Assembly: GCF_030063355.1 (NCBI RefSeq)
Contig: NZ_JASISZ010000064.1
Span: 1 to 48,396 of the forward strand
Reading direction: 5' to 3'
DNA length: 48,396 bases
Origin: Streptomyces sp. PH10-H1
GTDB taxonomy: Bacteria; Actinomycetota; Actinomycetes; Streptomycetales; Streptomycetaceae
This document shows, in pieces, positions 1 through 8,080 of this stretch. The notes under the pieces are model-generated. The model did not search any database and was not told the DNA's origin. It saw only the letters and a list, made by a program, of their open reading frames with translations. Position numbers and translations under genes: made by a program. The stretch's first letter is position 1. Every line of letters starts with the position of its first letter.

Positions 1-1059
1 GCCGCCGGAGGTCCTGGCGGCCACGCCGCGGCCGTAACCGGCCAGCTCCTCGGCGGTGGGCAGCTTCATGCTCGTGTGGGTGTCCCGGCTGGAGTCCGGG
101 GCCGCGCCCCGCACCAGGGGCACGGCTCCGCGGTGGCTCGGCGGCTCGAACAGCCCGATGTCCGGCTCGTACGGGGTGTCGTCGTCGGCGTCGGCCGGGT
201 GCTCATCGGGTGCGTCGATGTCGAGCGGCGGCAGGCCCGCCAGCTGCGGTAGCTGGTCGCGGAGCCGTTCGCCCAGCTCTCCGGCGGTGAGCCGGGACGC
301 GGGGGCCTTGGCGAGGCACTGGGCGAGGAGCTGCCACAGCTCGTCGGGAAGGTCCGGAAGCGGGGCGACCGCCTCGGTGACATGGCGGCGCAGTACGGCG
401 CCGGGGTGGCCGCCGCCGAACGGGGTGAAGCCGGCCAGGAGCTCGTACAGCACGGTGGCGAGGGCGTAGATGTCGACACTGGCACGCGGCGGGAGGCCCT
501 CGATGATCTCGGGGGCGAGGTAGTCCGGAGTGCCGATGATGCGGGTGGCGCGGGTGCGGCGCGGGGAGTCGACGAGGCGGGCGATGCCGAAGTCGGTGAG
601 GAGGGCGGGGGGCGCGCCGCCGGGGCCGGTGGGGGCGGCGGAGTCGAGCAGGACGTTCTCGGGCTTGACGTCACGGTGGACGACGCCGGCGGCATGCGCG
701 GCGGCCAGTCCGTCCGCGACATCGGCGGCGATCGCGACGGCGGCCTCGGGGGCGAGCCGGCGCTCGCGCTCCAGCCGGGACCGCAGATCGGTGCCGCGCA
801 CCAGGTCCATGACCAGCGCGAGGTCGGTGCCGTCGACGACGAGGTCGCGGATGCCGACGATCTGCGGATGGTCGAGGGAGAGCAGCGCGGTGCGCTCCTG
901 CACGAAGCGGCCGACGAGATCCTGGTCGGAGGCGAGATCCTCGCGCAGCAGCTTGATGGCGACCGGACCCTCGGGGCCCTCACCCAGCCACACCGTGCCG
1001 GCGGATCCCCGCCCCAGCACCTGGTGGGCGGTGTACCGGCTGCCGATCTTCCTTGCCAA
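1..1059 (-). CDS. pkaB: Ser/Thr protein kinase, PkaB-like (3' end cut by window edge)
   Basis: Hanks-type Ser/Thr kinase. At least 353 codons are open to the left edge, so the C-terminus is missing. The frame starts at a TTG (1059-1057) with GGAG six bases upstream and a longer GGAGGAG further up; no ATG lies near the start, so a conventional ATG-based call would miss this gene. The catalytic domain fills about residues 9-270: glycine loop LGRGSAGTVW, catalytic lysine in VAIK (residue 36), HRDVKPENVL, an intact DFGIAR and GTPDYLAPE. After the domain comes an acidic, Asp/Pro-rich stretch. It lies 188 bp downstream of a second kinase on the same strand, probably as one transcript. The symbol rests on my memory of the adjacent pkaA/pkaB pair of S. 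coelicolor; kinase identity is secure, the exact orthology is inferred. Confidence 0.85.
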   Translation of the reverse strand, partial: MARKIGSRYTAHQVLGRGSAGTVWLGEGPEGPVAIKLLREDLASDQDLVGRFVQERTALLSLDHPQIVGIRDLVVDGTDLALVMDLVRGTDLRSRLERERRLAPEAAVAIAADVADGLAAAHAAGVVHRDVKPENVLLDSAAPTGPGGAPPALLTDFGIARLVDSPRRTRATRIIGTPDYLAPEIIEGLPPRASVDIYALATVLYELLAGFTPFGGGHPGAVLRRHVTEAVAPLPDLPDELWQLLAQCLAKAPASRLTAGELGERLRDQLPQLAGLPPLDIDAPDEHPADADDDTPYEPDIGLFEPPSHRGAVPLVRGAAPDSSRDTHTSMKLPTAEELAGYGRGVAARTSGG

Positions 1060-1110
1060 AGCCTGCTCCGACTCCTCCGAAGGTCCGTCGCGCCGCAGCG
1101 CAGCGCTGTC

Positions 1111-1220
1111 GCGTTGGCGACAAAACTACGCGGCCCGGCGGCCGTTCGGGGGGCCGGTGGGTGGTGACGTGTGGTTCTGCGGGGGAAATCACCCCCCAGG
1201 TGTCGACAAGTCGCCAACGC
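1111..1220. repeat. Separated 11-bp inverted repeat between the two kinase genes
   Basis: GCGTTGGCGAC at 1111-1121 recurs as its exact reverse complement at 1210-1220. The arms are separated by 88 bp and occupy most of the gap between the two kinases. Inside is a small G5/C5 hairpin (1181-1197). No T-run follows on the minus strand, so a simple terminator is unlikely. Two oppositely oriented regulator sites are possible, but this is inference. Confidence 0.5.
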
Positions 1221-1247
1221 AACGGGGGTGGTTGGGGCTGGTTGTGG

Positions 1248-3011
1248 CTAGTTGCCCGATCCGGTGACCTGGGCGATCTTGTCCCAGGCGGTGCTGACCC
1301 AGCCGTACGTGGTGTCCCACAGGTTCTTGCCGCTGTTGACCCAGTCCGGGAGCGGAGTGGTGTACCAGACCACCACGAAGATGATGATCAGCACGAGGAT
1401 CGAGGTCAGACACCCCTTGAGGCAGCCCAGGCCGGGGATCTTCATCGGGTTGGCGCTGCGCGGACGCGGCTCGCGGCGGGCGGCGGGCTGCTCCGGCGGC
1501 GGCCGCTGCGGCTCGTACCGCTGCGGCTGTGGCTGCTGGTAGCGCGGCTGGACCTGCTGCTGGGGCTGCTGGGGCTGCTGCTGATAGCGCGGCTGGGGCT
1601 GGGCAGGCTGCTGCGGCGCGTACGGCTGCTGCCCCTGCTGCTGGTACTGCCCCTGCTGGCCCTGCGGGTTCTGCTGCCGGCCGCCGGGCTGCCTGCGCGG
1701 CCTGCGGCGCAGCGGGTCCTGCTCCGGGTCGAGGTACTGGAGCTCCGTCTGCTCGCCGCGCTGCCTGGCCGCGCTGAGCTGGGACTGCCAGGGGTGGGGG
1801 TCCTGGGACTGCGGGATCTGCGGCGTCCGGTCGTCCCCCGAGCCCTGCGGCGGGCCGCCGGGCACCGGCGGCATGACGCGGGTGCGGTCGGCGCCCGGCC
1901 CGGCCGGGGCGGAGTGCGGCAGCACACCGGTCGCGCTGTTCGGGTCGTAGCTGTTCGCGTCGTAGCCGCTGTTCGGGTTGTAGCCGTTCGGGTCGTACGC
2001 GCTGTTCGGGGCGGAGAGGTGCGAGGGCAGCACCTGGGTCGGGTCGGCGCTGCCCAGGACGGCCGTCGGCGCGAGGTCGGGGCCGAGCAGCGCGGCGGCG
2101 GCGAGCGCCGCCTCCGCCTCGGCGGGGCTGGCGTGCGCGCCGACTCCGGCGGCGACCACACGCAGCGCGCGGGCCAGGTTCTCAGCGCTGGGCCGCTCTT
2201 CCGGAATCTTGCGCAGGCAGCGCTCGATGACCGTCCACAGCGGCTCCGGCACGGTGCTGGGGCGGCGCGGCTCCTCGCTCAGGTGCGCGTGCAGCACCTC
2301 CAGCGCGTTGTCGCCGCGGAACGGCGGGCGGCCGGTGACCAGCTCGTAGAGCAGGATTCCCGCGCCGTACATGTCGACGGCGGAGGTCTGCGGCTTGCCC
2401 TGCGCGGACTCCGGGGCGACATAGGCCGGAGTGCCGACGAACTCATGGGTCCTGGTGATGCCGGGCGAGTCCGCGAGGCGGGCGATGCCGAAGTCGGTGA
2501 GCATCGGGTGCATGCGCGCGCTGCCGTCGTCACCGTAGGTGGTGGCGATCAGCACATTGGCGGGCTTGAGGTCGCGGTGCACCACGCCGTCGGCGTGGCT
2601 GGCGGCGAGCGCGTCGGCGACGGCGGCGGTCAGCAGGGCCGCGCCGACCGGCGAGAACGGGCCATTGTCGCGCAGGTAGTGGTGCAGGTCGGGACCGTCG
2701 ACGAGGTCCATCACCAGGGCGAGCAGATCACCCTCGACGACCAGGTCCCTGACCCGCACGATGTGCGGGTGGCGCAGCCGTACCAGCACCGCGCGCTCGC
2801 GCAGGAACCGCATCACGATGTCGGGGTCGCTCGCGAGCTCTTCCTTGAGCACCTTGATCGCGACGACGCCGTCCTCGTCGCGTACCCGGGCGCGCCAGAC
2901 GGTGCCCGTCGCCCCGCGTCCGAGTACCTCGTCGAGGAGGTACTTGCTGCCTACCGGCCGCACGTCATGCGCTCCCTGGTCTTGGTGCTGCGTGGTGCCC
3001 TGCTTCGCCAT
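1248..3011 (-). CDS. pkaA: Membrane-anchored Ser/Thr protein kinase, PkaA-like
   Basis: Hanks-type kinase of 587 residues from ATG 3011; a TTG at 3035 would add eight residues. The kinase domain (about 24-285) is complete: glycine loop LGRGATGTVW, lysine 53 in VAIK, HRDLKPANVL with Asp147 and Asn152, DFG at 173-175, and GTPAYVAPE. It is followed by an Ala-rich segment, a Tyr/Asn/Pro repeat stretch near 335-360, a long Gln/Pro-rich linker (about 430-510), one hydrophobic helix near 534-551, and a roughly 35-residue tail that should lie outside the cell. There are no PASTA repeats. It is divergent from the FHA-ATPase gene across 358 bp; an FHA domain binds phosphothreonine peptides, so a kinase-reader relation is plausible but inferred. 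The symbol is by recall of the S. coelicolor pkaA/pkaB pair. Confidence 0.87.
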   Translation of the reverse strand: MAKQGTTQHQDQGAHDVRPVGSKYLLDEVLGRGATGTVWRARVRDEDGVVAIKVLKEELASDPDIVMRFLRERAVLVRLRHPHIVRVRDLVVEGDLLALVMDLVDGPDLHHYLRDNGPFSPVGAALLTAAVADALAASHADGVVHRDLKPANVLIATTYGDDGSARMHPMLTDFGIARLADSPGITRTHEFVGTPAYVAPESAQGKPQTSAVDMYGAGILLYELVTGRPPFRGDNALEVLHAHLSEEPRRPSTVPEPLWTVIERCLRKIPEERPSAENLARALRVVAAGVGAHASPAEAEAALAAAALLGPDLAPTAVLGSADPTQVLPSHLSAPNSAYDPNGYNPNSGYDANSYDPNSATGVLPHSAPAGPGADRTRVMPPVPGGPPQGSGDDRTPQIPQSQDPHPWQSQLSAARQRGEQTELQYLDPEQDPLRRRPRRQPGGRQQNPQGQQGQYQQQGQQPYAPQQPAQPQPRYQQQPQQPQQQVQPRYQQPQPQRYEPQRPPPEQPAARREPRPRSANPMKIPGLGCLKGCLTSILVLIIIFVVVWYTTPLPDWVNSGKNLWDTTYGWVSTAWDKIAQVTGSGN

Positions 3012-3369
3012 GGCCCGTCGGGCCGGCCTTGCCAACTGTAGTGCCGCCGTCCTGACAGCCGCCCGGGATGGCAGGCGACCGGACGGCTGAGCATGGAGTT
3101 AGGACGCGAGGGGCCTCCGCTTGGTTGCTCCGCCCGCCGTCCCTCCTTACGACAAGTGGCCTCTTTTCGGTCAACAACCGATCATTCAAGATCACTACTG
3201 TCAGGACCGGGGGCGGGTTGTCAGTGGCAAGTGGGAGGATGCTTCCCGTACGGGTGCGGCGGGGGGCAACAGGGGCCTGCGTGCTCGTGCTTGTACGTGT
3301 CGACGCGCCCGTGCGCGGTGGGGAGGACACTTCCTGCCGGGCATCAGGGCAGAAGGGACCGCGGACGAG
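3012..3369. other. Divergent intergenic region between kinase and FHA-ATPase genes
   Basis: This 358-bp gap has no convincing gene. An open frame extends upstream of 3370 but its translation is Arg/Cys-rich and unlike a protein. The region should hold promoters for both divergent genes. It contains a small inverted repeat TCGGT-CAACA-ACCGA around 3163-3177 and a RecA-NDp-like motif at 3218-3240, listed separately. Confidence 0.6.
3218..3240 (+). promoter_or_regulatory. Near-match to RecA-NDp (PafBC-type) promoter
   Basis: TTGTCAGTG at 3218-3226, exactly eight bases, then GAGGAT. The actinobacterial DNA-damage promoter consensus, as I recall it, is TTGTCRGTG-N8-TANNNT, so only the first base of the -10 hexamer differs. 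Transcription would begin near 3247, about 120 nt before the FHA-ATPase start. The match is weaker than the perfect copy at 32889. Confidence 0.35.
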
Positions 3370-6300
3370 ATGCAGATCCGGCTGACCGTCCTCGGGCCGC
3401 GCAGCGGCCGAGCGGCGCGCACCTGTGACGTGCTGATTACCGCGCCCGCGGGGACCGCTCTGAGCGCGGTCTCCGGTGCGCTCGCGTCGGGAGCCGGCTC
3501 CGGCCAGCCCGCACGCTCCTCCGGTTCGTCCGTCGCGCTGTACTGGGGCGCCGAGCGGCTCGATCCCGGCGCCCTGCTCGGCATGCCCCCGCTCGTCGAC
3601 GGCGCCGTGCTGTCGTTGCACACCCCGGCGGAGCAGCACGCCGACCCGCGCGGAGGCACCTCGGCCCCGGCCCGGCTGTGCGTGATCGGCGGCCCCGACT
3701 CCGGCGGCGTCCATCTGCTGCAGGGCGGCCAGGTCAGGATCGGCCGCTCAGCCGAGGCCGATGTTCCGCTGGACGACCCCGACGTCTCCCGGCTGCACTG
3801 CGACGTCACCGTCGCCGCCGACGGCCGGGTCACCGTCGCCGACCTCGGCTCGACCAACGGCACCACCGTCGATGACCGCCCGGTGGGCGACCGGCCGGTC
3901 CCGCTCTCCCCCGGCGCGCTGCTCCGTATCGGCGAATCCACCCTCTATCTGGAACCCGGCCGCGGCGGCATCCCCGTCCCGGCGGCGCCGGACAGCGAGG
4001 GCCACCTCCGCGTCACCCTTCCCCCGTCCGTCCGTCCGGACGGGGGTCACGGCTCCGCCACGTACCCCGGCGACCGGTGGGGGCCGGGCGGGCCCGGCGC
4101 GCCGCCACTGCCTCTGATCCCGCCCTCCACCGAGCCCCCGCGCGCTGAGGCCCCGCGCGCTGAGGCCCCGCGTACCGAGCCGTCGCACGCTGAGGCCCCG
4201 CGCACGGAGCCCCCGAGCACGGAGCCCCCGGGCACTGGGCCCTCGCGCCGGCAGGACACCCCGCAGAGCGGTTCGCACGGATACGCGGACCAGGAGGTGA
4301 CCTACGGCCGCGGCGAGCGGCTGCGGCCCGAGGACGGGGCACCGCCGCCGCGGCAGGGACAGCCCGGCGGCGGACGGGTCGCCGGGACGATAGGAGCCTG
4401 GGCACGACGGCTGGCGGCCGGCCGGACGGGAAGCGGCACGGCGGGGCAGGGCGCGGACGGCGCCAGACTGGCCGCCGAGGCGGCCGCGCTGCGGGAACGG
4501 TGGCCGGACCCGGCCACCGTGCTGCTGACCGCACTGGGGCCCGGCCAGCGGCTGTGGGAGCGCGGGCCCGGCCACCCGGACGCGCTGACACTGCGGCTGG
4601 GCACGGCCGATCTGCCCTCGGAGGACGGCACGGGCACCCTGCGGGCGGTGCCCTTCACGGTCGATCTGCGGGATCCCCACACCTTCGCGCTGGGGCTGGC
4701 CGGGCCGCGGCCACGGCTGGCGGGCCTGGCCCGCGCCGTGCTGGCACAGGCCTGCGCGCTGCACTCCCCCACCACGCTGGAGCTGGTGCTGATCAGCGCG
4801 GACCGCTCCCGCGGCGCTGAGCAGCGGTCCGACGAATGGGCCTGGCTCAACTGGCTGCCGCAGCTGCGCCCCGCACACGGCCAGGACTGCCGGCTGCTGC
4901 TCGCGTTCGACCGTGAGCAGGCCGGCGCGCGCGTCACAGAACTGGCCCGCCGGCTGGAGGACGGACCGCTGGGCTCCGGCTGGGCCGGGGCCGCCCCGGA
5001 GGCCGTCGCCGAGGCCGCGGCCCGCAGAGAGGGCCCGTACACCCTGGTCGTGGTGGACGGCGATCCCGGTTCCGCCGCGCTGCGCGACACCCTCGGCCGG
5101 ATAGCGGCCGCCGGTCCCTCGGTCGGGATGCATGTGGTCTGCCTGGCCGAGTCGCCAGAACGGCTCGCGACGGAGTGCGGCGCGGTCGCCCGGCTCTCGG
5201 GCGATGTCGCGACGACACTGCGGATGGATCCGCACGGGCCCGCGCAGGTCGTCGTCGACGCGGTGTCGCCCGCGTGGGCGGAGCGGTTCGCCCGGGCGCT
5301 CGCGCCGCTGCGCGAGACGGACACGGCGGCGCCGCGCACCCGCAACGCGCTGCCGCGCACCGTACGGCTGCTGGACGCGCTGGATCTGGCGCTGGCCACC
5401 CCCGCGAAGATCACCGCGCGCTGGGACGGCACACCGGATCCCGCACAGACCGAAGCCGAAGGCGGCGAGGACGCCGGGCAGCAGGGCCTCACCGGTTACG
5501 CACGGGCCGGCGGCCGGGCGCTGGCGGTGCTGGGTTCGGGTTCCGGCGGCCGGGTCGTCGTCGACCTGGCGGCGGAGGGGCCGCATCTGATGGTGGGCGG
5601 CGCCCCCGGTTCGGGGAAGACCGAGCTGCTGCGGTCGGTCGCCTCGGCGCTGGCCGCCGCCGAGCGGCCGGACCGGCTGGCGCTGGTCCTGGTCGACGGC
5701 GCGGGGACCGAGCGCGGCGAAGGGCTGCGCGCGGTCACGGATCTGCCCCATGTCTCGACGTATCTGGCGGCCTCCGATCCCACCCGGATGCGCGCGTTCG
5801 CCCAGGCGCTCGGCGCCGAGCTCAAGCGCCGCGAGGAGCTGCTCGGCGGCCAGGCCTTCGGGGAGTGGCACGCGGACCGGATGGTGACCGTGCCGAGGCA
5901 GTCCACGGCGCGGGGCGACGGCCGCAAACCGTCCGAGCAGGGCGCGCTGCGCGTCCAGACGCGCAACGATTCCGCGCTCCCCCGGCTGGTGGTCGTGGTA
6001 GACGATTTCGACGCGCTGGTCGCGCCGGGGCTCGGCAGTACCGGCCGCCCGGCGGCCGGTTCCGTCGTGCGGGCGCTGGAGGCGGTGGCCCGCGACGGCG
6101 AGCGGCTAGGCGTCCACCTGGTCGCGTCGACGGGGCGCCCGGAGCGCACCTCGGGCACCGAGGCGGACGAACGGTCCCGGCTGCGGATCGCGCTGCGCAC
6201 CGAGGATCCGGCGTCGGCCACCCTGCTGGTCCATGTCGAGGACCCGGCGGGGCTGGACGAGGAGCTGCCGGGCCGCGGCTATCTGCGCCGCCCCGGCGGG

Positions 6301-6525
6301 GCCGTGGCGCCGTTCCAGGCGGGCCGGGTCAGCGGCCGCATCCCCCGTACGGCCACGCTGCGGCCCACGGTGGTGCCGCTGGAGTGGGAGCGGATGGGCG
6401 ACCCGCCGACCCGAAGGCCGCTGCGCGAGCTGGGCAACGGGCCGACGGACCTCGCGCTGCTCGCCAGCGCGCTGCAGCGGGCCGCCGAGTCGACGGGGGC
6501 CGGTGCGGCCGTTCCGCTGTTGTGA
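3370..6525 (+). CDS. FHA-domain FtsK/EccC-like ATPase without membrane helices
   Basis: A 1051-residue protein from ATG 3370, with AGAAGGGA upstream. An N-terminal ubiquitin/YukD-like stretch (about 1-90) is followed by an FHA domain (about 100-190) with RIGRS, SRLH and GSTNGT, the residues that read phosphothreonine. A Pro/Glu/Ala-rich linker with repeated AP-RTEP units spans about 250-330. From about 375 the sequence resembles the type VII secretion ATPase EccC/EssC: LWERGPGHPD at about 395-404, a degenerate nucleotide-binding module, then an intact FtsK module with Walker A GAPGSGKT (Lys750) and Walker B VVVVDDFD (Asp878-879). True EccC/EssC proteins carry two membrane helices after the N-terminal part; none is visible here, and no WXG100, EccB, EccD or EccE gene is nearby. 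Substrate unknown; control by the adjacent kinases is inferred. Confidence 0.85.
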   Translation: MQIRLTVLGPRSGRAARTCDVLITAPAGTALSAVSGALASGAGSGQPARSSGSSVALYWGAERLDPGALLGMPPLVDGAVLSLHTPAEQHADPRGGTSAPARLCVIGGPDSGGVHLLQGGQVRIGRSAEADVPLDDPDVSRLHCDVTVAADGRVTVADLGSTNGTTVDDRPVGDRPVPLSPGALLRIGESTLYLEPGRGGIPVPAAPDSEGHLRVTLPPSVRPDGGHGSATYPGDRWGPGGPGAPPLPLIPPSTEPPRAEAPRAEAPRTEPSHAEAPRTEPPSTEPPGTGPSRRQDTPQSGSHGYADQEVTYGRGERLRPEDGAPPPRQGQPGGGRVAGTIGAWARRLAAGRTGSGTAGQGADGARLAAEAAALRERWPDPATVLLTALGPGQRLWERGPGHPDALTLRLGTADLPSEDGTGTLRAVPFTVDLRDPHTFALGLAGPRPRLAGLARAVLAQACALHSPTTLELVLISADRSRGAEQRSDEWAWLNWLPQLRPAHGQDCRLLLAFDREQAGARVTELARRLEDGPLGSGWAGAAPEAVAEAAARREGPYTLVVVDGDPGSAALRDTLGRIAAAGPSVGMHVVCLAESPERLATECGAVARLSGDVATTLRMDPHGPAQVVVDAVSPAWAERFARALAPLRETDTAAPRTRNALPRTVRLLDALDLALATPAKITARWDGTPDPAQTEAEGGEDAGQQGLTGYARAGGRALAVLGSGSGGRVVVDLAAEGPHLMVGGAPGSGKTELLRSVASALAAAERPDRLALVLVDGAGTERGEGLRAVTDLPHVSTYLAASDPTRMRAFAQALGAELKRREELLGGQAFGEWHADRMVTVPRQSTARGDGRKPSEQGALRVQTRNDSALPRLVVVVDDFDALVAPGLGSTGRPAAGSVVRALEAVARDGERLGVHLVASTGRPERTSGTEADERSRLRIALRTEDPASATLLVHVEDPAGLDEELPGRGYLRRPGGAVAPFQAGRVSGRIPRTATLRPTVVPLEWERMGDPPTRRPLRELGNGPTDLALLASALQRAAESTGAGAAVPLL

Positions 6526-6696
6526 CGGATCACGTGGTGTGACAGATCGCGCGCGAGGCCCAAGTTTCCGCTGAATAAACCCCGCTGACACCGCATCACG
6601 TCATGGTCACGATCAACCCCTATACCCCACCCTTGCCCTTGCGTCGCCGTTCGGCCCGGGCGTAGGACAGACGGACGGGACCGAGGGGATGAGCAG

Positions 6697-8073
6697 ATGC
6701 GTACATTCAGCACGCGCGCGCACAACCGCCAGGCACGAACCGCATTGGCCGTCATAGCGGCCACCGCACTGACGCTCACCGCGGCCGGATGCGGCGGCGA
6801 CAGCAAGAAGGACAGTGGGGCGAAGGCCACAACGCCTTCCTCCTCCGGACTACAGTTGCCGGATCTCAAGGGCCAGAAGCTCGAGGTGGCCGCCGTATGG
6901 ACCGGCCCCGAGCAGAAGAACTTCCAGAATGTGCTGGACGAATTCAAGAAGCGCACCGGCGCGGAGGTCACCTTCGTACCGACCGGTGACAGCACCTCCA
7001 CGTTCCTCGGGACGAAGATCCAGGGCGGGGCGCCGCCGGACGTGGCGTTCCTGCCGCAGGTCGGCGTGCTGCACCAGTTCGCGGAGAAGGGCTGGCTGAA
7101 GCCGCTGGGCCCGGAGGCCCAGGCGCAGCTGGACAAGAATTTCTCGAAGGGCTGGAAGGATCTCGGCGGGTACCAGGGCAAGCAGTACGGGGTGTATGCC
7201 AAGGCCGCGAACAAGTCGCTGATCTGGTACAACACCGCGGCATTCCAGCAGGCGGGCGCGGCGGAGCCGAAGAGCTGGGACGACTTCCTGAAGACCGCGG
7301 AGACGGTCTTCGAGTCGGGCACGCCCGCGGTGTCGGTCGGCGGCGCGGACGGCTGGACACTGACCGACTGGTTCGAGAACGTCTATCTGAGCCAGGCGGG
7401 ACCGGAGAAGTACGACCAGCTCGCACAGCACAAGATCAAGTGGACCGACCCGTCCGTGAAGGACGCGCTGACCACCCTGGCCGGCCTGTTCGGCAAGAAG
7501 GACCTCCTCGCGGGCGGCCAGAGCGGCGCGCTGCAGACCGACTTCCCGAAGTCGATCACCCAGACCTTCACCGGTACTCCGCCCGGTGCCGCGATGGTCT
7601 ACGAGGGTGACTTTGTCGCCTCGGTCATCTCCGCCAGCACCAAGGCGAAGGTGGGCACGGACGCCAAGGTGTTCCCGTTCCCGGCCGTCGGCAGCGGCAA
7701 GGCGCCCGTGGTCAGCGGCGGCGATGTGGCTGTGGCGCTGAAGGACAGCAAGGGCGCGCAGGCGCTGCTGACCTTCCTCGCCTCGACCGACGCGGCGCAG
7801 GTGTGGGCGAAGCCCGGCGGTTTCCTGTCGCCGAACAAGTCGCTGCCCATGTCGGCCTATCCCGATGACGTCACCCGTGGCATCGCCACGGCGCTGATCT
7901 CGGCGGGCGACGACTTCCGGTTCGACATGTCCGACCAGGCGCCCGCCGCGTTCGGCGGTACGAAGGGCGAGGGCGAGTGGAAGGACCTGCAGGACTTCCT
8001 GGTGAAACCGGCCGATGTGGCCGGCGCCCAGGCCAAACTCGAAGCGGACGCCACCAAGGCGTACAAGGGCTGA
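6697..8073 (+). CDS. ABC importer sugar-binding lipoprotein
   Basis: Extracellular solute-binding protein family 1 of 458 residues. The N-terminus is a lipoprotein signal: basic start, hydrophobic stretch, lipobox LTAAGC with Cys32 as the lipidation site, then a Gly/Ser/Lys linker. The rest resembles maltose/alpha-glucoside-type receptors (FKKRTGAEVTFVPTGDS, GAPPDVAFLPQ, WYNTAAFQQAG, SPNKSLPMSAYPDD). GAGGGGAT lies about eight bases before the ATG. It is followed after seven bases by two permeases, so this is the first gene of an importer operon. No ATPase gene is present; Streptomyces sugar importers commonly share the MsiK ATPase, which is the likely partner here. The sugar cannot be named from sequence, and no LacI-type regulator gene adjoins it. 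Confidence 0.88.
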   Translation: MRTFSTRAHNRQARTALAVIAATALTLTAAGCGGDSKKDSGAKATTPSSSGLQLPDLKGQKLEVAAVWTGPEQKNFQNVLDEFKKRTGAEVTFVPTGDSTSTFLGTKIQGGAPPDVAFLPQVGVLHQFAEKGWLKPLGPEAQAQLDKNFSKGWKDLGGYQGKQYGVYAKAANKSLIWYNTAAFQQAGAAEPKSWDDFLKTAETVFESGTPAVSVGGADGWTLTDWFENVYLSQAGPEKYDQLAQHKIKWTDPSVKDALTTLAGLFGKKDLLAGGQSGALQTDFPKSITQTFTGTPPGAAMVYEGDFVASVISASTKAKVGTDAKVFPFPAVGSGKAPVVSGGDVAVALKDSKGAQALLTFLASTDAAQVWAKPGGFLSPNKSLPMSAYPDDVTRGIATALISAGDDFRFDMSDQAPAAFGGTKGEGEWKDLQDFLVKPADVAGAQAKLEADATKAYKG

Positions 8074-8080
8074 GGCGTCG

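Noticed and set aside
1053..3041. Long plus-strand frame opposite the PkaA-like gene
   Set aside because: It is the antisense reading of a gene with clear kinase motifs; the peptide is Arg/Leu/Gly-rich with no domain.
3121..3369. N-terminal extension of the FHA-ATPase
   Set aside because: The translation is Arg/Cys-rich and unlike a domain; ATG 3370 has a ribosome site and begins the recognisable fold.
3370..6525. Type VII secretion locus
   Set aside because: Only the ATPase resembles it; no WXG100 substrate, membrane component or mycosin is present in the window.
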